From contig CM042143.1 in assembly GCA_023376005.1 (NCBI GenBank), positions 78,927,278 through 78,991,277 of the forward strand: a stretch of DNA of 64,000 bases. Reading direction: 5' to 3'. Origin of the DNA: Doryteuthis pealeii. Lineage: Eukaryota; Mollusca; Cephalopoda; Myopsida; Loliginidae. The notes under the pieces were generated by a model. It saw nothing but the letters and a program-made list of their open reading frames with translations. It had not been told where the DNA came from and did no database searches. A program made the position numbers and the translations under genes. Shown one piece after another: positions 35,234 to 48,400 of this stretch (its first letter is position 1; the number at the start of each line of letters is the position of its first letter).

Positions 35234-35562
35234 CAGTGATTCTGATAGCTTTTTAATTTAGTGTGTCCTGGACACTCATATTTGCTTTGAATGAGTCCCA
35301 GGAAAATTTATGGGTCCCAACTAAAGTTTATTAATAAATTGTAGGGTTTTTATTTATGATCTGGGGAAACAACTAAAGCTGACTAACTCCTACCCTGTAG
35401 CCTATCCTGTGTAATTCATTTCTAAGAAACTATTGAAATGTATTTACAGTTAGCTTGAAATGGTGAGGGAAGAATAAAGAAAAACACTGGGCCACATGGA
35501 TATGATTTTACTGCATCCTTTTAGGTTTTTGTGCGGCAGGGACACCAGGATCAGCATCTCTG
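35234..35562 (+). mobile_element. CAGTGATGCTGATAG-family element, 6-bp TSD
   Basis: Flanked by GTTAAT at 35228-35233 and 35563-35568. The interior matches the 9.0 and 46.8 kb copies. Confidence 0.85.
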
Positions 35563-35849
35563 GTTAATTTAAATAAGGGAGTGTTCTTGAACTTTTCACT
35601 TTAGGTATATGTATCTACCCAATCCCTCTGCCAAGTTACAGTCCAAAGTCCAGTAATTTGGTATTTTGAATAACACATGATTCTATATCAAATGTCTATG
35701 TCAAATGTGATACATCTAGTTTTGAAGGGAGACCATCTTAAGATGTAGGTCATGCAAAACAATTCCCTTAGTTAAATTTAAGGTCAATTTTGAAGCCTAA
35801 TAAAGCTTAAGGTCAATTTTTAAGCCAAGTAAATCTAGTTTAAATCAAG

Positions 35850-36110
35850 TTTTCCTTCTCCTAGACTGGTTGTCTAATGAAAAAAAAGAAAGAAAGAACC
35901 TAGCCTGTCCTACTATTTACCCATAGCTGGGGAAAGAACAGATAAATTCATCCCTTTCCAAAGGACAGTAGCACAAAGTGAAATGTGAACAGACTCATCC
36001 AGAATTTGAACTGTGGTCGCCGGTACCATTTTCTCTGAGAACAACCATTTGCTAAGCTTGCCTCTGTGGCAATCTTGCCTGGAACAGTAATTAGATAATT
36101 TGGATCTCAT
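35850..36110 (-). mobile_element. SINE-B, inverted
   Basis: The complement carries CAGACTCATC and AGAATTTGAAC head parts and the CCTTTGGAAAGGGATGAA body. An (AAAG)n stretch interrupts it near 35880. Confidence 0.55.
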
Positions 36111-36364
36111 GTTTCTATATCACTTACATCTTTATTCATTTAAATTCATATATACCCCTTCACAAGAAAATTACTTCCAATATAGTTAAAATGTGACATA
36201 TCTAAACTACAGTTTTGAACTGTGTGGTATAAGGCAGCTTTTTATAAAAACCTGGTCATGTACAACTTTACAATAAAATTTTGCTTAATCAGACCTTTGT
36301 AAAAAGCTGTCTGTGACCTTGTACCAGACAAGGCAAGGCTTACCCATTAAAATAAATAGGTCTA

Positions 36365-36560
36365 TCTCATGATGATTCGAAAAATTTTTTTTCTATAATT
36401 GTTATTTAGTAGTAATTTAGATCTCCCCATATCTGCCCCTAGTCATGGACCCCAGTTGCATGGATGCCAGGACTTCTTTAAGGATCGCTTTGGTTTATAT
36501 ACTTTTCTATTTATGTTTGCATGCATACATGTTTCTAAAGGTGTACATTAGGCACTGCCA
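36365..36560 (+). repeat. Duplicated ~190-bp segment, copy 1
   Basis: ATAATTGTTATTTAGTAG, AATTTAGATCTCC, CATGGACCCCA, TTCTTTAAGGATCG and GTTTCTAAAGGTGTA recur in the same order at 37815-37972 and, after the GGTACC element, at 39555-39585. Confidence 0.65.
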
Positions 36561-36839
36561 ATTTGTTCACTCATTTACATTTTAAAAACAAATTAAAATT
36601 AATTAAACCGATTATTTAAGATCAAATTTTTGTCTAAGTCGAAAAGTAGTAACATAATGAGCATCAGTAAAAAAAAGAAAAATAATATTACACATGTAAT
36701 TTATTTTTAATATATTTTAAACTATTATTCTCTGTCAATTTTGCTCAAATGTATTGTAAAAATGGCAGCTGTTTTTATGCATCTTTGGAATAAATAAAAA
36801 ACAACACATTATTTAGGAATTCAAGGCTTATAACAGTTT

Positions 36840-37810
36840 CTTCTTAGAAATCAATAAAAAACAATAAATACACTCAATTACTGAAGAATTGATAATTCTT
36901 AAATGAAATATCTGTTTCTTTTTGGTCTAAACATGCAGAAAAAAAAGACGTTCTTTGTGAATTTGTTTACAAAAAAATAACCTCCTCTCACACAGAAGGC
37001 CATCGTGGATGAAAAACGATTATCAAAAATCAAGGATTTACTGATTTTAATAAAATTTTGTGTTGACTTATTAATCAATGAATTATTTTTTTTTAATTAC
37101 TGAATCATTTCAATCAAACTGATTATGTGGAAATAAATCGAAATTCTTTAAAATAAATATTGCCATTGCTGCCTACAATAGCAGAAATAATTAATCATAC
37201 CTAATTAATAGATAACATTCATTTAAAATATGAAACAGCTAATTTCAAGTTTCAAATTTTTAGATTCTAAAAACAAATATCTATTTAATAACTACTTTAT
37301 TTTATTATTGTTATCTAATAATTATTGTAGAAAACTATTGAAAATGTAGGCCCCCTTTTAAACAGAACAAATACCGATGTATATTTTTTTCCAATTGAAA
37401 AGAGTAAAAAAAGATATTGAAAAATAATTTTTTTACTTTTTATTTTACATTCAATTTTTCGTTTTTCGGTATTTATTTTCTACCAGGATAGCTCCCTTAA
37501 CTTTTTTTCTTCTTCTAACACCTTCGGTCTTTTTATTTATACTGTAATTAATTAGTTTCAACTTTATATAACTGCACCGATATTTTGCGCTCCCAAAATA
37601 GGGTGGGGGGTCAAAGTTAAGGTACCTGAAAAAAAAATCAAAAAGTTTTAAATAAAATAACTGATGCATTATAAAATTCATTTATTGATAAATCAACACT
37701 AAAAATTTCATTAAAATCGAATAATTCCCTGATTTTTGGCAATTTTTTATCAATCGGGGGGGGGGGGGATATTTTGTAAAAGACGAATTTTACAGGAACT
37801 TTGGCAGTGC
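36840..37810. repeat. Fold-back repeat F, copy 2
   Basis: It shares the whole internal order with the 28.7 kb copy (AACAATAAATACACT, ATGCAGAAAAAAAAGACG, TTTCAATCAAACTGATT, the G-run near the right end). Arms pair at about 37030-37083 and 37676-37740. Confidence 0.6.
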
Positions 37811-37973
37811 CTAGGTTTATTTCATGGTGTTTCGAAAAAAAAAATCTAATTGTTATTTAGTAATTTAGATCTCCACATCACCGCCCTTAATCATGGACCC
37901 CAACCATATGGTTGCCAGGCCTTCTTTAAGGATCGACTTTGTTTAAATAATTTTCAATTGTATGTATACACTA

Positions 37974-39553
37974 GGTACCACCAGACCGTTTAGGTCATCT
38001 TGAATAAAACGGAAATAGATATTTCCGAACTTTGTTTATAAAAAATCTCGTAAAAAAAGATCGTACAGGATTGTTACAAAGAAAAATAGTTAATTCAAAG
38101 ATCAAATTATCCGATTGGGAAAAATTACATCGTTATCTTAAAAAATAAACAAACCTATCCATATTACGTGCGAAAGGGTAATTTTCAGGCCGCGATTTAG
38201 AGAGAAAGAAATACATATTATTACCCTCTTACAGTTATGCATCTAAGTACGGATGGGTGTAACGGACAAACTTTTTTAGCCAAATTTTTTTCTATTAAAA
38301 TGAATAAAATCTTTAAAAACTTTAATATTACAATTTAAAATGAATAAAATCTTTAAAAACTTTAATATTACAATTTACTATGAATAAAACTTGAAAAACT
38401 TTAATCTTAAAATTTCGCAGTGAAATTGACGTTAAAAAATGTCTTCGGTTTTAGTATTAATTCTTAAAATCGAAAATAAAAAGAAAAGTTGAATATTTTT
38501 TCTAAGAGAAAAACTGATAAAACAATCATTCAATATATTATTTTTATTCTAATTGGTCGTAAAAGTTAAATAAAATATTTTTTTACGCTCAGAAAAACAA
38601 ACTTTAGTTACCGAGAAGCGTCTCGTCATATGTCAGTTTTGCTCTTCCGTACATTCTAAGAATCACACATTACTATTCAACAATAAAAATTACAAATTCT
38701 TTTAAAAATATTAATCGAGCACGGATCGGACCAACTTTTAGTTCACCTGAATTCTAAAATTCATGTTTTTAAATATCCGTGAAAATTTTGATTTTTTTCC
38801 ACAGGAAAAAAAAAAATTAATTTATTTCACGCAGAAAAAAAAATATTTAATCACACAAAAGATTGAAAATCTCGTAAAAATTAATTTCTTAAAAAAAATT
38901 TTTTTTTTTTGACATTTAATAAAATATAGTACATACCAATTACATAAGAAAAAAAAGTTTTCAAATATTAATATTATGACAATTTTTTGCACTTTTTATT
39001 TCCGATTTCATTATTTTTTCCAAAAAAACTATAATTCGGTACGTTATACAATTTCATTGATATAGTTATTTAGACTCTTATCTTTATAGAAAAAAAGTAC
39101 CAAATTTTTTTTCCACATCATTTCTTTTTTATCTCATAAAATAAAATAGGGGGGTGATAGACATCGTAAAAAAATATTCCCCTAATATATTTTAGAAAAA
39201 AACTATTTCAGATGTATTTACATCCAATGGTAAACATTTATGGAAATTTTCGTGAAAATCAGACCATTAATTGATTTTTCATAGAATTTTTAAAAAATCC
39301 TCTTATCGTAACTTGTTTTTAGCTACGTTAAATTTCAGTTGATTTAACAGTGCAAAAATGAAAACATTGTTTTTCAATCATAATTTTCATTATTTTCCTA
39401 TGCTGATAAAAAATGTAAAAAATCATCAGGAGTTTATTTAATGTTTTTTCTTTCGAATGGAAAAAAATTTTCAAGAAAATATTAATTTTTCTGCAAGTTT
39501 CATTGTGTTAAATGTAGGGGGGGTAAATTGCACAGGGTCAAATTGGTGGTACC
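37974..39553 (+). mobile_element. GGTACC-ended TA-flanked element, long copy
   Basis: GGTACCACCAGACCG at the left and AAATTGGTGGTACC at the right with TA flanks. At about 1.58 kb it is roughly twice the other copies, with about 750 bp of extra AT-rich interior. It includes about three tandem copies of a ~40-bp unit at 38295-38420. No long frame. Confidence 0.75.
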
Positions 39554-39704
39554 TAGTATACACGTTTCTAAAGGTGTATATTCATATAAAAATAAAATAA
39601 TAAAAAACGGAAATTTTTTAATGTAACAAAAAAAAAAAAATTAATTAATTAAAAAAGGATCAATTTAGGTAATTTTTCACCTCCCAGGCCCACGAGGATA
39701 AAGG

Positions 39705-39736
39705 CGAGGCCACCGAAATATATATCGGTGGCCTCG
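39705..39736. promoter_or_regulatory. GC-rich perfect hairpin about 500 bp upstream of the gene start
   Basis: The arms CGAGGCCACCGA and TCGGTGGCCTCG (12 bp, perfect) flank an 8-base AATATATA loop. GATAAAGG occurs directly beside both arms. It is a strong GC-rich structure in AT-rich DNA ahead of exon 1. A regulatory role is inference; a small insertion footprint is the alternative. Confidence 0.35.
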
Positions 39737-40224
39737 ATAAAGGTCTTGTTTAGTGTGCTGACCCTTGACCCTCATCAGTCGGTGTGTGAATTGCACCAGA
39801 AATTGTTTTCACTTAATATTTCCCTTTCGGGTGACCAAGAGGATAGGGATTAATCCCATTTTAAGTACCATTAAGAAACACAGCATTGGACGTTCTACTC
39901 GGCTTAGGGCGACTTTGAATTTTTATCTATTATCATCACTTCAGCTAATGAACAACGGCCGCTCCCTAAGAACCACCAATAAACAAAATCAACCAATCAC
40001 AGTTGCTCAACCGACTGAGCTAGTTGTAATTTTATCTACGTTCCCGGTTTTCATTTCAACTATAGTCGCTCTTAAACTATATGGTTTATGAGAAAAAAAT
40101 AAGTCAGACCTATGGAATGATTTTAAAATTATTTACTTTCATATATTTCAACCTAAATCCAATATTTGTATCAAAATACGAATTGTAGCTTCTGACTTTA
40201 ATTTATAAATTGTAGTATATCACA

Positions 40225-40242
40225 ATGGCGTCGGATCCAGAT
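40225..40242 (+). CDS. Exon 1 (coding part, 18 nt)
   Basis: It encodes MASDPD and is followed at once by GTAAGT. The upstream 5' UTR boundary is not visible; no clear TATA box is seen. Such a short first coding exon is only credible because exon 2 continues in phase 0 with more acidic sequence (DLEDLEAL). Confidence 0.6.
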
Positions 40243-42436
40243 GTAAGTATTTGTTCCTATTTCTTTCTTATTTTTTTAATTTTTATTGTTTTTAATTTTA
40301 TTATTAAGTGTTTAAGATTTTACTTTGTTTATATTGTTTGTTAGCATTTTTATTTCATAAAGCTTTCTCGTTTTTCTTATGTTTAATCCCATTTTACGTG
40401 ACAAGCCCGTTTACGAGATTTCTCGTGTTGTTGTTTTTGATTAGAAAGTAATGATTTTAATTATTACATAAAAGAAAGGTTATGTTTAAATAAACGGTAA
40501 ACCTGATTAAAATGTAATTTGTATCTTTAATGTTTTTATAATAGTAAAGTTTCTGCTATTTCAATTAATTATTCAATCTTTCGTTTTAAATTAACTGTAG
40601 TAAATAAGTTTTATGTACAGTACACATTTAATTGTTTACAAAAAACGTTAATGAAATTTGGTAAAATATCATCGTTAGTATCCTTACTTATTTTACCTTA
40701 TTTTAAAAAATATAACGATTCTTAAAGATTAAATACTTTATTTTAATCCAGTTATTCAAAGAGATTGACTTTTAACTTCCCAAATTTTAGTCCACGCACA
40801 CTGCATTGTCTTAACATTAACGTAGGGAAACACAGATTCAGCATTTCTCATTCAATTTAAGAAATTTACAAAATTTGTATATTTTTTTTAACTTAAAAGG
40901 ATTTTAATATTTTTAATTCATCTTAATCATATGTTTTATCAAATCATTAAAAAATCGTTTTCATTGCCTATTTAATTTTTTTAAGCAGCCCACGATTGTA
41001 ACTAGTGTAGATTTTTTTGTTTATCCCTTTATTTAAAAGGGATTCTGTTTAACTTGTTACACGCATTTCCGTTTCATTGTTATGTTATTAAAAAGTGATT
41101 TAGAATAAAACCAGATTTAATTTGTATTGAAATTTTTTTAAAACTAATCTGTAGAGAAAATTAGGTTAAATTGTTTGTTTTTTTTTGTTTTATTTCTTGT
41201 ATAAAATGTTATTAGTCAATGATTTAAAAAAATATTCTATGGACATGTTTTTATGTGGCTTTTTGTATTTCCTTAAATTTTAGTTTTAATTATTTTTTAT
41301 ACGTAAAATGATTTTGTTTTCTTTTTAATTAAAAAAAATATGATCGAGGTGACTAATTTGTAAACTCTTAGTGACAGTGTCAATATTTTAATGTAAAATT
41401 TAAGAAATTTTACATTACCCCAAGTCGCATCAGACGTTTTTCTTCCTTCACGCTTGAAGAACAGACATTTACTTTTTCAAATCCATAAAAATAAAATTTA
41501 AAAATAATATTTTTCGTACCTGTTTAACCGTGACAGAAAAGAAAAAAGTTATAAATTTTATCGGGGTTAGTTTTCATACATTAAATGCTGTTTTAGATTA
41601 AATTTCTGCTTTATAAAAAAAAAAACCGTCAACAGTCTTCAAAGCAAAAACAGTCATAACAGTTTTTTTTGTTGTTGTTTTCTCTTTCTACTTAAGAAAA
41701 CGAATAGATCCGGATTTTCCCTTTAACACTCATCACATTCTCTTATACTTATATTTTGTCTTATATATGGTAACAATAGTTGCCACTTAAAATTACCTCT
41801 TCCTTCGCATAGTTTAAATTACTACGTCTTACTGTTATCTTTTTTTTTTTTAAGTTGAAAGCCCACATGGGTGATAATTTTCAAATATTCCTATGGTCAG
41901 CCGACCATCCGATGAATTATCAAAGAAAAATAATTCTTGTTATAGAAAAAATACTTTTCATTCCGAGTTTTTTTTTTCAAATATCAAATTATGATAAATT
42001 ATTTTATTTCTGAAACCATGATTTTTTTTTTAAAGCCGACCCACTCAATATATTGTTTTCATGTTTGTTGTTGTTCATACTTACTAGACAACACCTATGG
42101 ACTCATTGGTTTTCGGTTGCCACAACAATCCATTGATGCTTCTATTTAGAATTAATTGAAGGATTCTAATTAATTAGAATTTCATGGTTATCTTTGTTTT
42201 ATCGAGAATTTGGACGATTGAAAAATGACCTTTAGCGCGAATAGATATTCCACAAAATTATTCATTTTCAAATTGGACTAAAAATAGCATTTTTATATAT
42301 AATAGCTCTGATACAAATCTCCTTTAAGGTTTATAAAGTGCTGTTTTTACTGGATTGTTACGATTAATTCTAATTTGATTATCTTATTGTTAATGCTAAC
42401 CGAAAATGAAATGAGAATTTTATATTCTAACAGCTT

Positions 42437-42475
<39 letters not shown>

Positions 42476-45400
42476 AAACAAATTAACATTTCGTTAAGCT
42501 CATTTTTTTAGGAGCAGTAACTAGCTTATTTATTTTCTCTTTCCTGAATCCGAAAAAAAAATGAAAAAAAAACAAAACAAAAAAACGTTTTCACTTAAGT
42601 ATTAATAATTTATTTATTTATTAGTAATTAGTTTTAGATATTCTTTCCGAACACTTTTTAGTCCTGTTAGTGGGGCTTAGAATACGTTGTCTGTATCCTC
42701 TGCAGAGGGGCTTACGGTCAAGTCACGTTGAAAGCATCCGTTCCCGCCTAAGTTAAGCAGCAACGAGCCCATTTAATGGGTGACCATTTAAAGCAACAAC
42801 AAGTACTGTAAGAAACTGAATATCAAAATAACTTGATTTCGGCATTAAATGATTCTATCAAGGGTCGATATGTTGTAAAACATCACATCCTTTGCGGAGG
42901 GGTAAGATCCCCCTCCCCAACAAAAAAATATGGTGTCCTAGGTATGACACTAAACTGTATCTGGTGGTGAGGCCCACGGAGAGTTTTAATTTTATTGACG
43001 ATTTTAAATTTCAACTTCAATTGATGAAGAAATAAAATTGATTTAATGTAAATATTATTTTTTAATTTTACCTATTTTACAACTAAAAATTTAAAAACCT
43101 TTCTTTTTTCTTGCATTTATTCTTAAACTTTTCTAATGCAACTTCCAACTCGATAAATAAATTAAAGAGAAGAAACAGATGTTGTTTTTATTAACAGCTA
43201 CCTGCTGCCCTTTTAAATTTACATTTTAAATCTGTAGGGACAAAATCAATTATTTTTCCTTTCAAATCTGGCTGTAGTAAATAATACTAAATATAAATCA
43301 GTAGACACTTTTTTTTTTTTACCGGTATTGTAGGTACCACCAATTTTCCCTTTGAAATTTACCCCCACCCTATATTTAACACAATGAAACTTGCATAAAG
43401 GTTAATATTAAGTACCACCAAAATAGGTCAGTTTAGGCCATATTGAAGGAAGAAACGTAAATATTTTTTTACTTTAAAAAAAATCTTGCAAAAAAGAAAT
43501 AACGAACATAAAGAGTTGTTACAAAGAAAAATAGTTAATTCAAAGATCAAATTATCCGATTGGGGGAAAATTACTCGCCATTACCTTGAAAAATAAGTAA
43601 AACATTCAGAAATTTTTTTTTTACAACGGGTCAATTTCTTTATTGATACTTTTTAGCAGAATTTTGTATTCATGGTTCTTTTACTAAAAAGCTCTCGCAT
43701 CGACACTTATAGAAATATTCTGATATAATTATTCAGACTCTTATCTTTATAGTAAAAAAGTAAAAATCGTTTTTTGTTGGTTCATTTTTTCATATTTCAT
43801 CATCGTAAAAAAATATTTCCCCTAATATATTTTAGGAAAAAACTATTTCAGACATATTTTCATCCAAAGGTAATTTATAAAATATGAAAAAAATCTTAAT
43901 TTTTAGTTGTTTTTTACATTTTTTTTTATTGAACTCACTCAGATCATCATATCTACAATAGTAAGCAGGGATGTTGATAGGTACGCGTCCTACATCCATG
44001 ATGCACAAAAATATAAAAGGACACAGTAAAATCATATCCATGTGGCCCAGTGTTTTTCTTTTTTCTCCCAGCTAACTGTAAATATATTTCAATAGTTTCT
44101 AAGAAATGAATTACACAGGATAGGTTACCAGATAAAATGGTGTTAGTTTGGACCCATAAATTTTACCGGGACTCATTTAAAGCAAATATGTATGTCCCAG
44201 GATGCACTAAATCAAAAAGCTATCAACATCACTGAGTTAGGATCAAACCCTCAGTGAGACTCAAATTCTTCATCCTTTTTTTTGGCAAAGAAAAACCTGT
44301 TTAATTTCACTATAATAAGGGATGAGTTATATGTTTGATTTGAACTTCTACTGATCAATGGCTCTCATGGCTGAGTTGGTAAAGCAGCTGATGTGATTAA
44401 ACAAGCTTCCCAAATGGCCTGTCAGTGGGGCCTAGAATCGACTGACTGTATCTCCTACAGAGGAGTAATATATTCCCAAAAATGGGTATGACACTAAACT
44501 GCGTCTGATGGTGAGACTCCAGTTCTGGAGACCTCAGGAATGTGCTGTACCCCTTCATTGCCATTACTTCCAGTTCCACTCTGACTTGGAGTGGTAGTAC
44601 CTGTTAGGGTCTCATCTATGGGTCAAGTAGATCTGTTTAGAAATTATTTGTATTAGATAGGAATATTTGAAATGATATAACTGTGTAAATTGTTTGTATT
44701 AAATAAGAATACATTTATATCATAGGATATCATATAACTGTGTGCAAACAAATGATTATGGACTAGGGATCACCAAATTTTTTTCACAGTGGCTGGATAA
44801 TTGAAAAAATAATGAACACTGGCCACATTATTATTGTGTTCAATACTTGCTAGCCAGAACGAAAGCTCCGAGAAAAAGATGTAAAACAAAATTTATCTTT
44901 CCATGTTATATTCATGGATGAGTGGCGTAAGATGCACAAAAACAAATTTAACCAACATTATTTATTTTCAAAACATTATCAATGGACGCAACATTAACAG
45001 AAAGATTTAGTGAGATTTGTGGAACTGAATTCAAGTACCGGCGGTGGGCCGGATAAAATGCCTTCATGGGCCGTAGTTATAGACTAATTTAAAAAAATGC
45101 GATGGAACATTGAAAATCTAGTTATGATTACAATCAAACATTTACACATGAATCAAATTTCAACATTAAATAACCCATAAGGAGTTAATATACTATTAAA
45201 CATATAAGCCAGACCATCTGTGTCACAAACTAGTCATATGTTGTACAGGGGTCTGTCCTCCCCATTACACCCTGAGGACTAAGATCAGTCAATCCCTGAT
45301 GACTGAGTCATTCCAGACAGAAGTGCCAAGTATTTTAAACAAAACAATTTTCATTCCTACTTCCATTTATATGTAAAAGTCTCCACACTTAACCTTATCA

Positions 45401-48400
45401 CATTCTGCCTTTGACAATTTAAACCTTTTAAAAACATGCTTATGGACGGAATCCTGGTGGCTAATCAGTCTATTGTATGAAACCCACCACTTTGGTCCTT
45501 ACTTGGGCTAGACGGGCAGTTGAAGAGACCCCTCCCCAATCAATCAGATGGTCATGTCAAGCCATAACACCTATAAGATTGTCCCAACTTTATTGCTCTT
45601 TTCAACCCTTTTTATCATATATGTGCTATAAGGCATTGGCTGAAGGTCTTAGTGTCCTGGGTATGACATTAAACTGCATCTTGTGATGAATTTCCAATTC
45701 TGGAGCTCTGGGGAGTGTGGGGTACCCCTTCACCATCATTACTCCCAGGTCCACTCTGACCCAGAGTGGTAGTACATTTTAGGACCCCATCTATGGGTTA
45801 AATAAAAAAATGAGTTTGAAAAATAATTGAATACCCAAAAGGAATGAATAGAACAAACATGCCTTTGGCATAAAACAACACAAACGTTGATATGCCATGT
45901 AATCCAACCAACCAACCATAACCTTGTCACATTCTTCCTTTAATAGTTTAAACCCTTTAGAAACAGCTGTTCTGTTTTTTGTTTTGTTTTTTGGGGGGTG
46001 TTTTTTTTGTCTATTATTTTTTTCTTTGTTAAAAAATATTTTTAATTACCTTTTTTTTTTTTCATGATAGAATAGAAAATCAATATGATTCACAAATTTA
46101 TTATGTATCTTATTATCTTCATTCCGCATTGTTGTCTAAAAGCACATGAATATATGATATTTAAATTTTTTTTTTTTTTTTTCTTCTCAGGATTTAGAGG
46201 ATTTGGAAGCTTTGAGACAAGCAGCGCTTGCTTCATGTAAATCTGTAAGTTGATCTTTTTCTTCTTTTTTGAAAAATTTAATACAGTTTTATTTTTTATT
46301 ATTTTTTTACACTCACTGCTTTGATGTTATTAGGAGATAAATATAGCTTTAACAAGGGAAGGGAGAGGAAAATATATTTGATGTGCAAAAGAAAAATTTC
46401 AACAAACTCTATTCAATGATATAGTAAAGTAAACAGCGGCCTATTGTCAGCAGCAGCCAGGCACCAAGGGAATCTATCTCTGTTTCACTAGCACTAGACC
46501 TGGGAGATTTTTAGTGTCTGAGGTGGAGCACCACACCGACCATCAGCTCCCCAATTTACCACAGATCCAAGATGTGCTACTCATGCACTGAGTTGGTGAG
46601 GATGTTATTGAACCTGGAAATTTGTGGTTCTTAGGCGAATGCTCTACTGAATGTAAAAAAAAACTTTGTGAGTAAATCACAAAATAGTCCTCAATGGTGT
46701 CACAAACTATTAATTCTAAATTTCTGATACTGAATTATGTTTTATTATTCTCCCTTTAATGTCTTGCTGAATAAAAATTATTACTTATCCAGTGATGCTG
46801 ATAGCTTTTTGCTTTAGTGCATCCTGGGACACACATATTTGTTTTGAATGAGTCCCTGGGAAAATTTATGGATCCCAACTAAAGTTTCTTAATAGAATGT
46901 AGGGTTTTTATTTATGATCTGGGGAAACAACTAAAGCCGGCTAACTCCTACCTTGTAACCTATCCTGTGTAATTCATTTCTAAGAAACTATTGAAATGTA
47001 TTTACAGTTAACTGAAATGGAGGAGAAGAAAAAAGAAAAACACTGGGACGCATGGTTATGATTTTACTGTGTCCTTTTAGAAATTTTGTGCATCAGGTAT
47101 GCAGGACGCGTACCTATCAGCATCTCTGCTTATCTATATTTTATGAAAGATATTAACTTTAAAACCTTGGAAACACTTTATATGTTAATTTTATTAGAAT
47201 AGTTTCTGTGCCATTCATAAGAAGAATGATTAAAGGAAACTATAAGAGTGGTCAAAAGTTTTGCAATATTTTGGTACATGTTAGTTTGCAGCACGTATAT
47301 AATGTGACTGAAGCAGTTCAATCCATGGTAGATACTCGTTATAATTAGTAGTATCATGGTAATTGGTGCATTGTTTCACTCTTGTATGTGTTTTGAAAGG
47401 CACTCAGATAAACATGCAATGTAGTCAAATTTGTGACTGTTACAAGTTACCGTGTTTTATAAGTTTTTTATTGGACCATAACGCTGCAGAAGCAACCAAA
47501 AACATTTTTTGTGTGAAAGGTGAAGTTGCAGTTGATCACAGTACATTAACCTGATGGTTTAAGAAATTTTGCAAAAACCTCAACAATCAGGCAAGGTCAG
47601 GTAGAGCCTAAAACCATGGATTGCAAGTTACCTTACTTTACGAGTTCAAACTGGGCCATAATGCTGCAGAAGCAACCAAAAGCATTTGTTGAGTAAAATG
47701 TGAAGGTGCAGTTGATCACAGTACAGTAACCAGATGGTTCAAAAAATTTTACTCGGGCTGCAAGAACTTTGTGCATGTATTTGGTATAGAAAGAAGGCAT
47801 GTAGGTTGGTGTGCACATCATCCGGCCCGTGCGCTCATACATGTTGGTCATCAACTGGTTAAAAACAAAGTGATATAATAATTAATATAAAGAAGATTTT
47901 TACATTAACTGGTGTGTTTAAAAAAAAAACATCTACCAAAAAGCAGCTAATTATCAGATTTCAATAAAATTTCACTACTTAAACATTTATAAAGGATTTT
48001 TTTTTTAAAATCTAAAAAGAGTATTTTCTATGAAAAATTTGGAGAGGAATTTAATCTCCACTCCCTCCTTTATTTGATTTTATGAAATCTCAATTTAGAG
48101 ACTAAAATATTTCTATAAAGACAAATTATGTCAGTTAAAGGAGCCAGTTTAGCTCAGTCAGTAGAGCATCTGCCTAGGGATTGCAAGATTCTGGGTATGT
48201 TACCAGACTTTGCCAACTCAGTGTATGAGTAGCACAGTTTAGAAATCTAGTCTGTATGGTAAAGCATCTGGCGGTAGGTGTGGCACTTCACCTGAGCGAA
48301 AGCCATCTTCACGGTCTAGTGTTAATGAAAAGGTGACAGACTCCCTCACTGCCCAGCTGATATCGACAATAGGCCACTCCACAGACTTTACTTGATGTCA

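Noticed and set aside
39765..40091. 108-residue frame upstream of the host gene
   Set aside because: Low similarity to any motif I know, ends before the exon 1 ATG with a different frame, and probably open by chance.
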